Source of the DNA: an uncultured Clostridia bacterium
Lineage (GTDB): Bacteria; Bacillota; Clostridia; TANB77; CAG-508
Direction of reading: 5' to 3'
DNA length: 57,772 nucleotides
Assembly (NCBI GenBank): GCA_944393465.1
Contig: CALYAG010000011.1
Location: 1 to 57,772, forward strand
Shown here: in pieces, positions 35,248-43,796 of the stretch
Layout: each line of letters opens with the position of its first letter
Numbering within the stretch: position 1 is the stretch's first letter
Program-made: the position numbers and the translations under genes
The notes under the pieces: generated by a model
What the model was told of the DNA's origin: nothing
The model's input: the letters and a program-made list of their open reading frames with translations, nothing else
Database searches by the model: none

Positions 35248-36259
35248 TTAGAAAGTCGTGGCTAGGCGAACGTAGAGGGTACCGTTCGCGATGTTGCGTC
35301 TGATGTTGCCGAAGAAAAAGTTTGCCTCATAAACGTTGCTCGTATCGAACTGCGAAGAAGACCAGTAGTTGTTGCTAAGTCCAAATGTAGGATAATTACT
35401 GCTTGTAATATCAAATGCTGCCCCAAATGCTGCCCATTCTGATTTTGATGGTACAAACCATCCTTCTGCTATTTCATCTTGTATTAGTCCCCACATATCA
35501 TTACTATTATGTGCTCCCCAAGGCAAACTTGAATCGTTCCATTTATTATTTACATATTCTGTATTTTCTCTTCCTTCTCCAAAATCGTTTTTTGTATAAG
35601 CAATTATATTGTCTAACTTTCCATATGCATTATAATACCAATAATGTGTACTTGAATCTATATTATTTAATGCCATTACATAAAATCTATCATTTTTGCT
35701 TTCATCATTTCCTTCAATTGGTGCTATTACTTTTCCTGTTCCAAAATGTGAGTCTGTATATTCTCCCTTTATATAGTACTGTTTAAAATTTAAGCTTGTT
35801 CCGTCTGGTATTGTAAATGTTCCAAAATCCACTCCGCCATTGTCCACTTTCTTCTTTTCCTGCTAAATCGGCAAATATTACTCCATCTACTGTTATTTCG
35901 CCACTACTATTTAAATCTGCATAATACACATTGCCTGCACTTATTTGTAAATCTTCATTAGATATTGGCTCTACTCTTGTGCCTGTTATTTTCTTGCCCT
36001 TTACATATGCTGTTTTTCCCATTGCTATATCTTCAGGTTTGGCAGTCGCATCAAATGTATTTAGGCTCTCTAACTTTCCTGTTACCCCTCCTATTGTTAT
36101 TCCTTTTTTAATATAATTTGCTATTAATTCTGAATCTCCATTTGCTGTTGTTGCAGCATAGCCTTCATTTGCTACTTGACTGTTGTTCACTATACTCGTT
36201 GTTATAACTATGGCTATTATTACTGCAACTAGTATAATTGCTATACCTCCTTTTTTCTT
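35248..36259 (-). pseudogene. Prepilin-like protein with Fib_succ/C-lectin-like domain, damaged
   Basis: The first frame encodes KKKGGIAIILVAVIIAIVIT (prepilin-like hydrophobic start), SELIANYIKKGITIGGVTGK and SGEITVDGVIFADLAGKE. The second (from about 35847) continues GGVDFGTFTIPDG, NDRFYVMALNNIDSSTHYWY, GWFVPSKSEWAAFG and YWSSSQFDTSNVYEANFFFG, ending VRLATTF. They join at an AAAAGAAGAAAG tract, one base out of frame. No ATG, GTG or TTG start opens the 5' frame; a terminator-like hairpin with a T7 run sits directly upstream. The final 120 bp are GC-rich and AAC-rich (see findings). Confidence 0.75.
35251..35376 (-). other. Candidate retroelement-diversified variable region
   Basis: About 49% G+C by hand count over 120 bp. 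The coding strand carries seven Asn codons, all AAC, whereas upstream in the same gene Asn is mostly AAT. It covers the C-lectin-like C-terminus (NNYWSSSQFD to VRLATTF). AAC-rich 3' ends are typical of diversity-generating retroelement template/variable repeats. No reverse transcriptase or second copy is in the window. Confidence 0.5.
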
Positions 36260-36264
36260 GAACG

Positions 36265-36316
36265 CAAAAAAACTATGCCTAATTAGACATTTTAGGTTCG
36301 TCTAAAAAGCATAGTT
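36265..36316 (-). terminator. Terminator-like hairpin facing the prepilin-like pseudogene
   Basis: On the minus strand AACTATGCTTTTTAGAC pairs with GTCTAATTAGGCATAGTT and is followed by seven T. It could be an attenuator or the terminator of an upstream transcript. Confidence 0.65.
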
Positions 36317-36350
36317 CTTATTCTATGTTCTATTATTTTTTCGTCAACTA

Positions 36351-36382
<32 letters not shown>

Positions 36383-36526
36383 ACAGCCGCAAGGCTTTCA
36401 GCGATTTTCATGTTTGCATTTTACCTTTCCTATTTTATTTTTTCTTCATTCTATATTATTTTTATACATTTAATTTTTGTATTTGTCAATCGCCATTTGA
36501 AATTTTTATTATTTTCCTACAAAAAA

Positions 36527-36555
36527 TTGTATTTTCGCCATTTTTATTGTATAAT
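36527..36555 (+). promoter_or_regulatory. Promoter of mutS2
   Basis: TTGTAT (36527-36532), 17-nt spacer, TATAAT (36550-36555), 31 nt before the ATG at 36587. Confidence 0.75.
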
Positions 36556-36586
36556 GCCTAATATACAAGCGAAAGGAACAATCACA

Positions 36587-38818
36587 ATGTTTAATTTAGA
36601 CAAATTAGAATTTAATAATATACGTGAGAATTTAGCAAAATATACACAAACATTTGGAGGAAATAACTTAGCTTTAAGCTTAGAGCCTTCTTCAAAAACT
36701 ATGGAAGTTAAGTCTTGGCTTAATGAGACTAATGAATGTTTGCAGATTAGAAATATAAAAGGAGAACTACCTATTTCACAAATAGATGATGTAAGTTTTC
36801 TTATAAAAAGCTTAAAGAGCTCTCTTTCATTATCTGCAAAAGGGTTGCTTGAAATGTGTAATATTTTAAGAACTGCAAGAGAACTTACTGAATATATTAA
36901 AGATTTGGAAACACCATTACCTACTATCAAAGATTATTTTTCTATGCTTTATTCAAATAAAGATATTGAAAATAAAATAAGCTCGTGCATTATTTCTGAA
37001 GATACTATTGCTGACAATGCTTCTCAAAAACTTTATAGCATTAGAAACAGTAAGAAATCTTTAGAAAGTGACATTAAAAATAAACTAAATCAAGTTATGC
37101 ATGCAAATAGCAAGTACATAATGGATCAAGTTATTACTATTAGAGATGGTAGATTCGTTATTCCTGTAAAAGATGAATACAGGAGCTTTGTAAAGGGCTT
37201 TATTCATGATACATCAAGTAGTGGCTCTACCGTTTACATTGAGCCAATGGCTGTTTTTGAGATTAATAATAAAATAAATAATTTAAGTTTAGAAGAAAAC
37301 AAAGAGATTGAAAGAATTTTGAGCGAGCTTTCTGGCTTACTTTTCCCTATTGTTTATCAAATAGAAAAAGATGTTGAAATTATTTCTAAGCTTGATTTTA
37401 TAAACGCAAAAGCCAAACTTGCTATAGAAATGGAAGCAAATTTACCTATAATTTCAAATGAAATAAATTTGATTAAAGCAAGACATCCTCTAATTCCCAA
37501 AGATAAAGTTGTTCCAATAGATATTTATGTTGGCAAGGACTTTACTACATTAGTTATTACTGGTCCAAACACTGGTGGAAAAACTGTTAGTTTAAAAACT
37601 GTAGGTTTACTTTGCCTTATGGCTCAGTCTGGCTTATTTATACCGGCGGAAGAGAATTCTACTGTTAAAATATTCGAAAATATATTTGCAGATATTGGTG
37701 ATGAACAAAGTATTGAGCAATCTTTAAGTACATTTTCTAGCCATATGACTAATATTGTAAAAATTGTAGAAAAAGTAAATAATAAAAGTTTAGTTTTGGT
37801 TGATGAATTAGGTTCTGGTACTGACCCAATTGAAGGTGCTAATTTAGCTTTAGCACTTCTTGAATATTTCCATAACCAAGGAGCTATAACTGTTGCTACA
37901 ACCCATTATCATGAAATAAAAAATTATTGTATAACACATGATGGATTTGAAAATGCAAGTTGTGAATTTGATATAGAAAAATTAGAACCTACATACCACT
38001 TGCTTATAGGTATTCCTGGTAAAAGTAATGCTTTTGCCATAAGTAAACGTTTAGGACTCAAACAATCTATTTTAGATAGAGCAAATAATTTAATGGAAAA
38101 ACCTGATACAGATGTTGAAACTTTAATGAAAGAAATTTATGATGACAGAATTTCCATAGAAAATTTGAAAAAAGAAGAAGAAAAAAACTTAAATCAAGTT
38201 ACTCTATTACGAAAATCTCTTGAAAAACAAGTATCAGATAGACTTGCCCATGAAGAGGAAAAAGTTGAAAAAGCTAAAAAACAAGCTAGAGAAATATTGC
38301 AAGATGCAAAAGATGAAGCTAATAGAGTAATAAGAGAATTAAATGGATTAGGCTCAAAAGATTTGAAAAAAGCAAACCAATTAAGAAATAAATTAAACGC
38401 TGATTTAAAAGAAACTGAATCAAGTCAAGGCTTAGATTTAAGTGTTTTGTTAAAATTAAACAATCAAGAAACAAATAAACCAAGTGGGCAAAAATTAGGA
38501 AATGCTAAAAATTTAGCTAAGTCTAATACACATACCAAATCTTCTGTGCATATTTCAAATACTTCTGCATATGACGTATCACCTGAGATAAATCTTATTG
38601 GAGAAAACATTGATACTGCAGTAATGGCACTTGATAAATATTTAGATAACTGCACAATGGCTCATTTAAAACAAGTTAGAGTAATTCACGGCAAAGGCAC
38701 TGGCAAGCTACGTGAAGGAATACACAATTACTTAAAGAAATCTAAATATGTTAGTTCATACAGAATTGCAGGCTATGGTGAAGGCGACTATGGTGTAACA
38801 ATTGTGGAGCTAAAATAA
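36587..38818 (+). CDS. mutS2: MutS2 ATPase/Smr endonuclease
   Basis: 743 residues from ATG 36587, with GAAAGGA upstream; the longer open frame from 36359 begins in the TG microsatellite and precedes the promoter, so it is not used. The MutS core has Walker A TGPNTGGKTVSLKT, DIGDEQSIEQSLSTFSSH and LVDELGSGTDPIEGANLA (Walker B). A coiled coil (about 510-620) leads to the C-terminal Smr domain (INLIGENIDTAVMAL, VIHGKGTGKLREGI). MutS2 acts against recombination or in ribosome rescue in Firmicutes. Palindromic repeats start just after its stop codon. Confidence 0.95.
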   Translation: MFNLDKLEFNNIRENLAKYTQTFGGNNLALSLEPSSKTMEVKSWLNETNECLQIRNIKGELPISQIDDVSFLIKSLKSSLSLSAKGLLEMCNILRTARELTEYIKDLETPLPTIKDYFSMLYSNKDIENKISSCIISEDTIADNASQKLYSIRNSKKSLESDIKNKLNQVMHANSKYIMDQVITIRDGRFVIPVKDEYRSFVKGFIHDTSSSGSTVYIEPMAVFEINNKINNLSLEENKEIERILSELSGLLFPIVYQIEKDVEIISKLDFINAKAKLAIEMEANLPIISNEINLIKARHPLIPKDKVVPIDIYVGKDFTTLVITGPNTGGKTVSLKTVGLLCLMAQSGLFIPAEENSTVKIFENIFADIGDEQSIEQSLSTFSSHMTNIVKIVEKVNNKSLVLVDELGSGTDPIEGANLALALLEYFHNQGAITVATTHYHEIKNYCITHDGFENASCEFDIEKLEPTYHLLIGIPGKSNAFAISKRLGLKQSILDRANNLMEKPDTDVETLMKEIYDDRISIENLKKEEEKNLNQVTLLRKSLEKQVSDRLAHEEEKVEKAKKQAREILQDAKDEANRVIRELNGLGSKDLKKANQLRNKLNADLKETESSQGLDLSVLLKLNNQETNKPSGQKLGNAKNLAKSNTHTKSSVHISNTSAYDVSPEINLIGENIDTAVMALDKYLDNCTMAHLKQVRVIHGKGTGKLREGIHNYLKKSKYVSSYRIAGYGEGDYGVTIVELK

Positions 38819-38887
38819 TTTTTTCAGTAGGGGACGGTCCTAAATCGAAAATATATTTTCGATTTAGGACCGTCCCCTACTGAAAAT
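38819..38887. repeat. Perfect palindromic repeat after mutS2
   Basis: TTTTCAGTAGGGGACGGTCC-TAAATCGAAAATAT pairs base for base with its inverted copy. Here the GGGGACGGTCC family forms one clean 30-bp-stem hairpin that could act as the mutS2 terminator. Confidence 0.95.
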
Positions 38888-38943
38888 TTCCTACAATATA
38901 GGTTACATTTAACCAATATTGTAGGAAATCACCAAGAATGAAA

Positions 38944-39486
38944 TCATTTATTTACAAGAGTATACTGCCGAGATACATGATGCCAAAGATTGCTGCTACA
39001 ATTAAACCTATGAACATCAAATAATAATTTAAAATTGCAACAAACTTTTTTAAAAAATTTATTATTTAAGCTTTTATTATATGTTTCCATTGCTTTGTTT
39101 TTAATTTCTTTTATATGTTTATTGCAAAAATGATATTGACTTATCAATATTTGTTTATATCTTTGTTTTTCACTATTTATATCAAATTTAATTAATTCTG
39201 ATTCTCTTACTGGTATCATATTATTCAGACCAAGCATACCATACCTTCCCCTATGTATCTTAAAAATAAAAATATTATTTTTTATTTTTTGATGTTCCGG
39301 TCTTGGATGCTCTAGTGGTACAAAATAATTTATGTCATTAACCTGCATTACAATTCCCAAATAAACTCTTCTTTTGGTATATTCATCTTCCCTATTTTTA
39401 TTATATTGTACTCTTTTATCAAACTGATATAAATATTTAATATAATTTATATCTATTCTATAAAATTTAAGTTTTTCCAATTCCAA
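38944..39486 (-). CDS. toxN: ToxN/AbiQ-family type III toxin endoribonuclease
   Basis: 180 residues from TTG 39486 (GAAAGGA upstream). Family features in order: KFYRIDINYIKYLYQFDKRV, RVYLGIVMQVNDINYFVPLEHPRPEH, GLNNMIPVRESELIKFDIN, YKQILISQYHFCNKHIKEIKNKA and FFKKVCCNFKLL. These follow ToxN closely. Where Pectobacterium ToxN has PLTSPK with the active-site Ser, this protein has PLEHPRP, a difference I recall in other gut Firmicutes members. About 20 extra residues follow the usual end. ToxN cuts mRNA and its own antitoxin RNA. The antitoxin repeats lie directly upstream. Confidence 0.9.
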   Translation of the reverse strand: MELEKLKFYRIDINYIKYLYQFDKRVQYNKNREDEYTKRRVYLGIVMQVNDINYFVPLEHPRPEHQKIKNNIFIFKIHRGRYGMLGLNNMIPVRESELIKFDINSEKQRYKQILISQYHFCNKHIKEIKNKAMETYNKSLNNKFFKKVCCNFKLLFDVHRFNCSSNLWHHVSRQYTLVNK

Positions 39487-39571
39487 CTATTTCCTTTCAT
39501 TTTAATATTACAATAAACAACTTAGCATTGAGATAGAAGCAAAATTTACAATTTTTATCTTATAAAAGCAT

Positions 39572-39600
39572 AGAGTAGGAGCTTTTGCCCCTACTCTTTT
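39572..39600 (-). terminator. Hairpin between antitoxin repeats and toxN
   Basis: AGAGTAGG and CCTACTCT pair with a loop of about 10 nt. On the minus strand it is followed only by a weak T run (ATGCTTTT), fitting the leaky terminator expected in type III loci that limits toxN expression. Confidence 0.8.
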
Positions 39601-39765
39601 ACCCTATTTTAGTACTTTAAAATACAAGGCTAAGGATTTCCTCTTTACATATACCCTATTTTAATACTATTCCTAGTATAAGGCTAGGGATCTCCTCTTC
39701 ATCATACCCTAACATTTAGGCTTAGGGATTTCCTCTAGTAATATTATAAAATATTACATTAACAG
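39599..39765 (-). ncRNA. ToxI-like antitoxin RNA with three tandem repeats
   Basis: Minus strand. Three units start with AGAGGA(A/G)ATCC(C/T)TA and end with TAGGGTA: 39736-39699 (38 nt), 39698-39645 (54 nt) and 39644-39599 (46 nt). In each the CCCTA/CCTTA near the start can pair with TAGGG near the end, so every unit can fold alike. A consensus promoter lies just upstream and a hairpin then toxN downstream, the standard type III order. Unit lengths are more variable than in characterised systems. Confidence 0.82.
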
Positions 39766-39772
39766 TATAATC

Positions 39773-39801
39773 ATTATACTACCTTTTTATACCAATGTCA
39801 A
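39773..39801 (-). promoter_or_regulatory. Consensus promoter of the antitoxin-toxN transcript
   Basis: Minus strand TTGACA (39796-39801), 17-nt spacer, TATAAT (39773-39778), both hexamers perfect. This is the strongest promoter I see in the window. Confidence 0.85.
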
Positions 39802-39820
39802 CATAATTCTAAAAAATTTC

Positions 39821-40297
39821 CTACACTCTTCTTAAGCAATTTCTAAATTGTCTTTGGCAAGCACAAGTTCTGCAAGCAGTTGTATTAGGGTCTCCATTGC
39901 ATAATGTGCCACATCCACAATTCCAATTGTTTCCGCTTCTACCTTGTCTACTATTATTTGAATTACAGCCGTCATTATTACATGATGAGCCCCTGCCTTC
40001 GCCTGTTCTTGAATTGCCGTTATTGCAACAGGATGTGTTATCTATAAAATTTATTTCTATAGACCTATTAGCTATTCTGCAGAAGATGCTAACAATGTAT
40101 GCCGTAATTAGGGCTATAATCGCATAAATAAATGCTGCTATTAAGAAACTTACACCATATACAGTAAATGTTACAATCAAGAAAATTGCAAGAACAATTG
40201 CTGATACTAAGTATGGATTACAAAGTATTTTTTGTAGAGCAATTGCAAATATGATTGTCGCTATAGGAAATATAAAGAAAAATAAAATTATATCCAT
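39821..40297 (-). CDS. Membrane protein with cysteine-rich C-terminal tail
   Basis: 158 residues. Three predicted membrane helices fill residues 2-72 (FFFIFPIATIIFAIAL, VSAIVLAIFLIVTFTVYGV, LIAAFIYAIIALITAYIVSI). The rest is a polar Asn/Gly/Ser-rich tail with about twelve cysteines (NTSCCNNG, SSCNNDGCN, NWNCGCGTLC, CRTCACQRQFRNC). The hydrophobic-plus-Cys/Asn/Gly design recalls the microproteins at 23951 and 24142. I know no function. It is separated from truA by hairpin element copy C. Confidence 0.7.
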   Translation of the reverse strand: MDIILFFFIFPIATIIFAIALQKILCNPYLVSAIVLAIFLIVTFTVYGVSFLIAAFIYAIIALITAYIVSIFCRIANRSIEINFIDNTSCCNNGNSRTGEGRGSSCNNDGCNSNNSRQGRSGNNWNCGCGTLCNGDPNTTACRTCACQRQFRNCLRRV

Positions 40298-40380
40298 ATT
40301 ATCCCCTTGTATATTTTATGTCAATTGCTCATAATTTGTGTCAATAAAAATGATTCTTTTTGACATAAATAAAAATAAAA

Positions 40381-40467
40381 GCCAAAGCAATATATCTATT
40401 TTTCATTCTCAAGGCTTAAGCAGCAGCGACCCGCGCCGAGAATGTGAAAATAGATATATTGTTTGGC
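40381..40467. repeat. 87-nt conserved hairpin element, copy C
   Basis: Same stem as copies A and B. The loop begins AAGGCTTAAGCAG instead of AAGCTGGAGCAAG but keeps the GCAGCGACCCGCGCC core. It lies between truA and the Cys-rich membrane protein gene. Confidence 0.9.
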
Positions 40468-40509
40468 GATTAAGTATAAATTTGTTTTTTGGTGTCAAAA
40501 AGAATCTTA

Positions 40510-41256
40510 TTAATTAATAGCATTGTACTCCACATTAACCAAATATAGTCCCATTGGTGGCAATGTTTTTCCTGCTTTTAGCCTATCTTTTGCCTCCAAT
40601 ATTTCTTTTATATCAGAGGGTTCTATTTTTCCTATACCTACATCTACTAGGGTTCCAGCAATTATTCTAACCATATTGTATAAAAAGCCATTACCAGTAA
40701 GTTCTATTGTTACTATTTCTCCATTTCTTGTAACTTTGGCATCATATATTGTCCTTACACTACTTTTGCTACTTGTGCCACTTGCTTTGAATGATTTAAA
40801 ATCATGTTCACCAATTAAATATTTTACTGCCTCATTCATTTTATTTTCGTCTAATTTTTCTGGAAAATGATATTGCAAATATCTATAGATGGCAGTTCCT
40901 TGAACAGAATTATTTATTACATATCTATATGTTTTCTTTTTACAAGTATATCTACTATGAAATTTTTCAGGTACAACTTCTGCTTCTTTTATTCTAATAG
41001 ATTTTTTTAGTTTTGAATTTAATGCATATGGTATTTTTTCTATTGGAAAATCTTTTTCTAATCTAAAATTGGCAACTTGGCCCAATGCATGTACTCCTGC
41101 ATCTGTTCTTCCAGAAGCAATTAAGTCTACCTTCTCTCCTGTTACTTCTTCTATTGCCCTTTCAATCTCTCCTTGAATATTAAGTTTATTAGGTTGCTTT
41201 TGCCAACCATTAAAGTCTTTTCCATCATATTCTATTGTTAATTTTATATTTCGCAT
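40510..41256 (-). CDS. truA: tRNA pseudouridine(38-40) synthase
   Basis: 248 residues. It starts MRNIKLTIEYDGKDFNGWQKQ, has the catalytic Asp52 in ASGRTDAGVHALGQVANF and the typical KSSVRTIYDA and GNGFLYNMVRIIAGTLVDVG segments, and ends LPPMGLYLVNVEY. It isomerises U38-U40 in the anticodon arm of many tRNAs. Normal length. It is downstream of cdaA on the same strand. Confidence 0.96.
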   Translation of the reverse strand: MRNIKLTIEYDGKDFNGWQKQPNKLNIQGEIERAIEEVTGEKVDLIASGRTDAGVHALGQVANFRLEKDFPIEKIPYALNSKLKKSIRIKEAEVVPEKFHSRYTCKKKTYRYVINNSVQGTAIYRYLQYHFPEKLDENKMNEAVKYLIGEHDFKSFKASGTSSKSSVRTIYDAKVTRNGEIVTIELTGNGFLYNMVRIIAGTLVDVGIGKIEPSDIKEILEAKDRLKAGKTLPPMGLYLVNVEYNAIN

Positions 41257-41333
41257 TTCTTACTCTCCGCTTACTTTCAAGTTTTTATTTTATCTTTTAT
41301 CAAAATTTTTTACAACTTTATAATCATTACATA

Positions 41334-41368
41334 TAGCAGGGCGCCTCTTACAGACACCCTGCCTTGAA
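41334..41368 (-). terminator. Hairpin after cdaA
   Basis: GCAGGG(TG) pairs with (CG)CCCTGC immediately 3' of the cdaA stop codon; the following T run is weak. Confidence 0.55.
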
Positions 41369-41373
41369 TTATA

Positions 41374-42288
41374 TTATTCTTTAGTTTCATTAGTTTTCTT
41401 AGATTTTCTGCTTGCCCATTTTTCTTTCATTTTGCTAATTTTACTAACTCTTTGTTCTGAGCCAAACCTAGCAGTAACCAAGTTTTTGATTAAAATACGT
41501 TTAAGTGCATCTTCTTTAACATCTGCAATTAATGTACCATCTTTTGCAATTGATATTTTTCCTGTTTCTTCTGATACTACTACTGCTATTGCGTCAGATT
41601 CTTTTGATATTCCTATTGCTGCTCTATGTCTTGTGCCAAGCTCCCTTGCAATATCTTTGTCATCTGCGAGTGGCAATATGCAAGCTGCTGCAGTTATTTT
41701 GTTATTGCTAATTACAACTGCTCCATCATGAAGTGGTGTTTTTGGAACAAATATATTAACAAGCACTTGAGGAGATATTTCTGCATCAAGTTTTATTCCT
41801 GTTTCTATAATATCTTGTATTTTGATATCTCTTTCAAATACTATTAAAGCACCTGTTTTTGATTTAGCCATCTCTTCTGCTGCAATAACTACTTTGTAAA
41901 TATCTTCTTTTGTTTTATCTCTCAAACTTTTATCTATTCCAAATAATTTTGAAAATGTGCTTGAGCCAAGTTGCTCTATTGCTCTGCGAAGTTCTGGTTG
42001 AAAAATAATTAAAAGTGCAATAACTCCATAACTCATAAATGAAGTTAGTATAAAATACAATAGTCTTAAATCAAGCAAATTACTTAAAACTGTAATAATT
42101 ATAAGTAAAACTATTCCCTTTATTAACTGCCAAACTCTTGATTTTTTAGCTACTTTTATAAAATATACTAGCAAAAATACAACTATTGTTATATCTAAAA
42201 CAAAAGTAACTATTTGCCAAGGATGTGAACTCAAATCACTAATGTATTCAGCAAAATCGAATTTAAAATTTGATATATTTTCAAACAT
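41374..42288 (-). CDS. cdaA: Diadenylate cyclase CdaA
   Basis: 304 residues. Two to three N-terminal membrane helices (about 24-40, 52-70, 75-95) precede the DAC domain with the hallmark LHDGAVVISNNKITAAACILPL (DGA) and ELGTRHRAAIG (RHR) motifs. It makes cyclic di-AMP, which controls potassium and osmotic balance and wall homeostasis. The last 30 residues are a basic tail. No ribosome binding site precedes ATG 42288; an AAAGGAG instead follows the pseudoknot element at 42362-42368 without a usable start. cdaR and glmM are not adjacent. Confidence 0.95.
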   Translation of the reverse strand: MFENISNFKFDFAEYISDLSSHPWQIVTFVLDITIVVFLLVYFIKVAKKSRVWQLIKGIVLLIIITVLSNLLDLRLLYFILTSFMSYGVIALLIIFQPELRRAIEQLGSSTFSKLFGIDKSLRDKTKEDIYKVVIAAEEMAKSKTGALIVFERDIKIQDIIETGIKLDAEISPQVLVNIFVPKTPLHDGAVVISNNKITAAACILPLADDKDIARELGTRHRAAIGISKESDAIAVVVSEETGKISIAKDGTLIADVKEDALKRILIKNLVTARFGSEQRVSKISKMKEKWASRKSKKTNETKE

Positions 42289-42372
42289 TTTTAATTTTTA
42301 AATATATTCATTTGTTTAGCAACGTAAACTTTATGATATATGATTTTTGAATATATTAAAACTCCTTTTTTT

Positions 42373-42412
42373 ATTTAGGTTTTTAAGTAAAGGCTTTACC
42401 TATAAACCTTTA
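42373..42412 (-). promoter_or_regulatory. Predicted pseudoknot leader element, cdaA copy
   Basis: Minus strand AAAGG, loop TTTATAGGTAAAG, CCTTT, then ACTTAAAAACCTAAA. Helix 1 AAAGG/CCTTT, helix 2 TAGGT/ACCTA. The 5' arm and TATAGGT loop match the alaS copy exactly. Distance to cdaA is 84 nt, longer than in the other copies. Confidence 0.6.
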
Positions 42413-42467
42413 GTCTAATTGAATTTACCTTTAACAAAAGCTATCTAATTAAATTTTTTGTCTAAAA

Positions 42468-42677
42468 CTATTGCAAGTACCACATTAAATAAAATATTAA
42501 TGTTGCTGAAGAAGCTAGTAACATGCATATAACTATTATTAAAGCTACTAATCTACCAAGATTTTTCTTAACATTAAATTTTTTGTGCTTTTTTACTTTT
42601 TTATTATTTAATTCTGCCTCTTCTTTTATTTCTTCATTTTTTGCTATTTTATTTTTCTTTTTCATGCCTTTAGCCAT
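42468..42677 (-). CDS. Small basic single-pass membrane protein
   Basis: 69 residues. The first 43 are strongly basic and charged (MAKGMKKKNKIAKNEE, NNKKVKKHKKFNVKKN). One hydrophobic helix follows at the C-terminus (LVALIIVICMLLASSATLIFYL). It looks like a C-tail-anchored protein with a cytoplasmic Lys-rich domain. GAAAGG lies upstream of the ATG. It sits between mnmA and cdaA on the same strand. Function unknown. Confidence 0.65.
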   Translation of the reverse strand: MAKGMKKKNKIAKNEEIKEEAELNNKKVKKHKKFNVKKNLGRLVALIIVICMLLASSATLIFYLMWYLQ

Positions 42678-42752
42678 CTTGTAATCCTTTCTTTATAAAA
42701 CTATTTGCTACTGTGATTATAGTTAAATTTATTTTTATTGTCAATATCTTAA

Positions 42753-43796
42753 TTAAAGTGATAATATTTTTCCTCCACCAAGAACAATATCACCATTATA
42801 AAATACTATAGCCTGCCCTGGTGTAATAGCTCTTTGAGGTTCATCAAAAACTACTCTTGCATAATTTCTTGGAAGTAATACCAATTTGGCAGGTTTTGGT
42901 TCAGCAGCATATCTTATTTTTGCTTCCACTTTCATTCCTTTTTCTATATTATCAACAAGCCAATTTATATCACATGCAAGTAAAGTTTTATTGTAAAGTT
43001 CGTTTTCTTCACCTACAATTAATTCATTTTTTAATTTATTATATCCTATTACAAATAATGGTACAGAATTTGATATTCCTAAACCTTTTCTTTGCCCTAT
43101 GGTATATTTATATAAACCTGTATGCTTTCCTAAAATATTGCCTTTTTTATCAACAATATTTCCTTCTTTTGGTTTAAATTTTGCATAGCTTTCTAAAAAT
43201 TCTTTGTAATCCCCATTTTCAATAAAGCAAATATCTTCACTATCTGGCTTATTTGCAACCTCTAAACCATGATCTACTGCTATTTTTCTTATTTCATCTT
43301 TAGAATCAAATTTACCCAAAGGAAAAATAATATGGTCTAGCAATTCTTTTTTAATATTATATAAAACATAACTTTGGTCTTTTTTTAAGTTATTTGCCTT
43401 TTTTAGCACATTTGCATTATAATTATTATCATAAACAATTTGTGCATAATGACCTGTAGCCAAATAATCACAATTAAGTTCCTTTGCCATTTCATACATT
43501 ATTCCAAATTTCATAAATCGATTACATTCTATGCATGGATTAGGTGTTGCTCCACTTCTGTATCCAACTACAAATTTTTCGATGACATATCTTTTAAATT
43601 CACTTTTTAAATCTATAAACTTAAATGGAATTTTTAATTTTTCACATACTTTTTTGGCATCTGAGGCATTTTTAGTACTTTCACCCCATAACAACATACT
43701 CATTCCTATTACATCATAGCCTTGCTCTTTAAGTAAAATAGCTGATACCGAACTATCTACTCCTCCACTCATACCTAATAAAACTCTTTTATTCAT
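42753..43796 (-). CDS. mnmA: tRNA-specific 2-thiouridylase MnmA
   Basis: 347 residues. PP-loop GMSGGVDSSVSAILL (about 8-22), catalytic cysteines in NPCIECN (Cys91) and SEDICFIENGDYKEFL (Cys190), ATGHYAQI, and the C-terminal GQRKGLGI segment are present. It thiolates U34 of tRNA Glu, Gln and Lys. Length normal. No cysteine desulfurase gene is adjacent. Confidence 0.96.
   Translation of the reverse strand: MNKRVLLGMSGGVDSSVSAILLKEQGYDVIGMSMLLWGESTKNASDAKKVCEKLKIPFKFIDLKSEFKRYVIEKFVVGYRSGATPNPCIECNRFMKFGIMYEMAKELNCDYLATGHYAQIVYDNNYNANVLKKANNLKKDQSYVLYNIKKELLDHIIFPLGKFDSKDEIRKIAVDHGLEVANKPDSEDICFIENGDYKEFLESYAKFKPKEGNIVDKKGNILGKHTGLYKYTIGQRKGLGISNSVPLFVIGYNKLKNELIVGEENELYNKTLLACDINWLVDNIEKGMKVEAKIRYAAEPKPAKLVLLPRNYARVVFDEPQRAITPGQAIVFYNGDIVLGGGKILSL

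Noticed and set aside
39599..39736. Possible CRISPR array
   Set aside because: Repeats are unequal, imperfect and lack unique spacers; order with promoter, hairpin and ToxN fits an antitoxin RNA.
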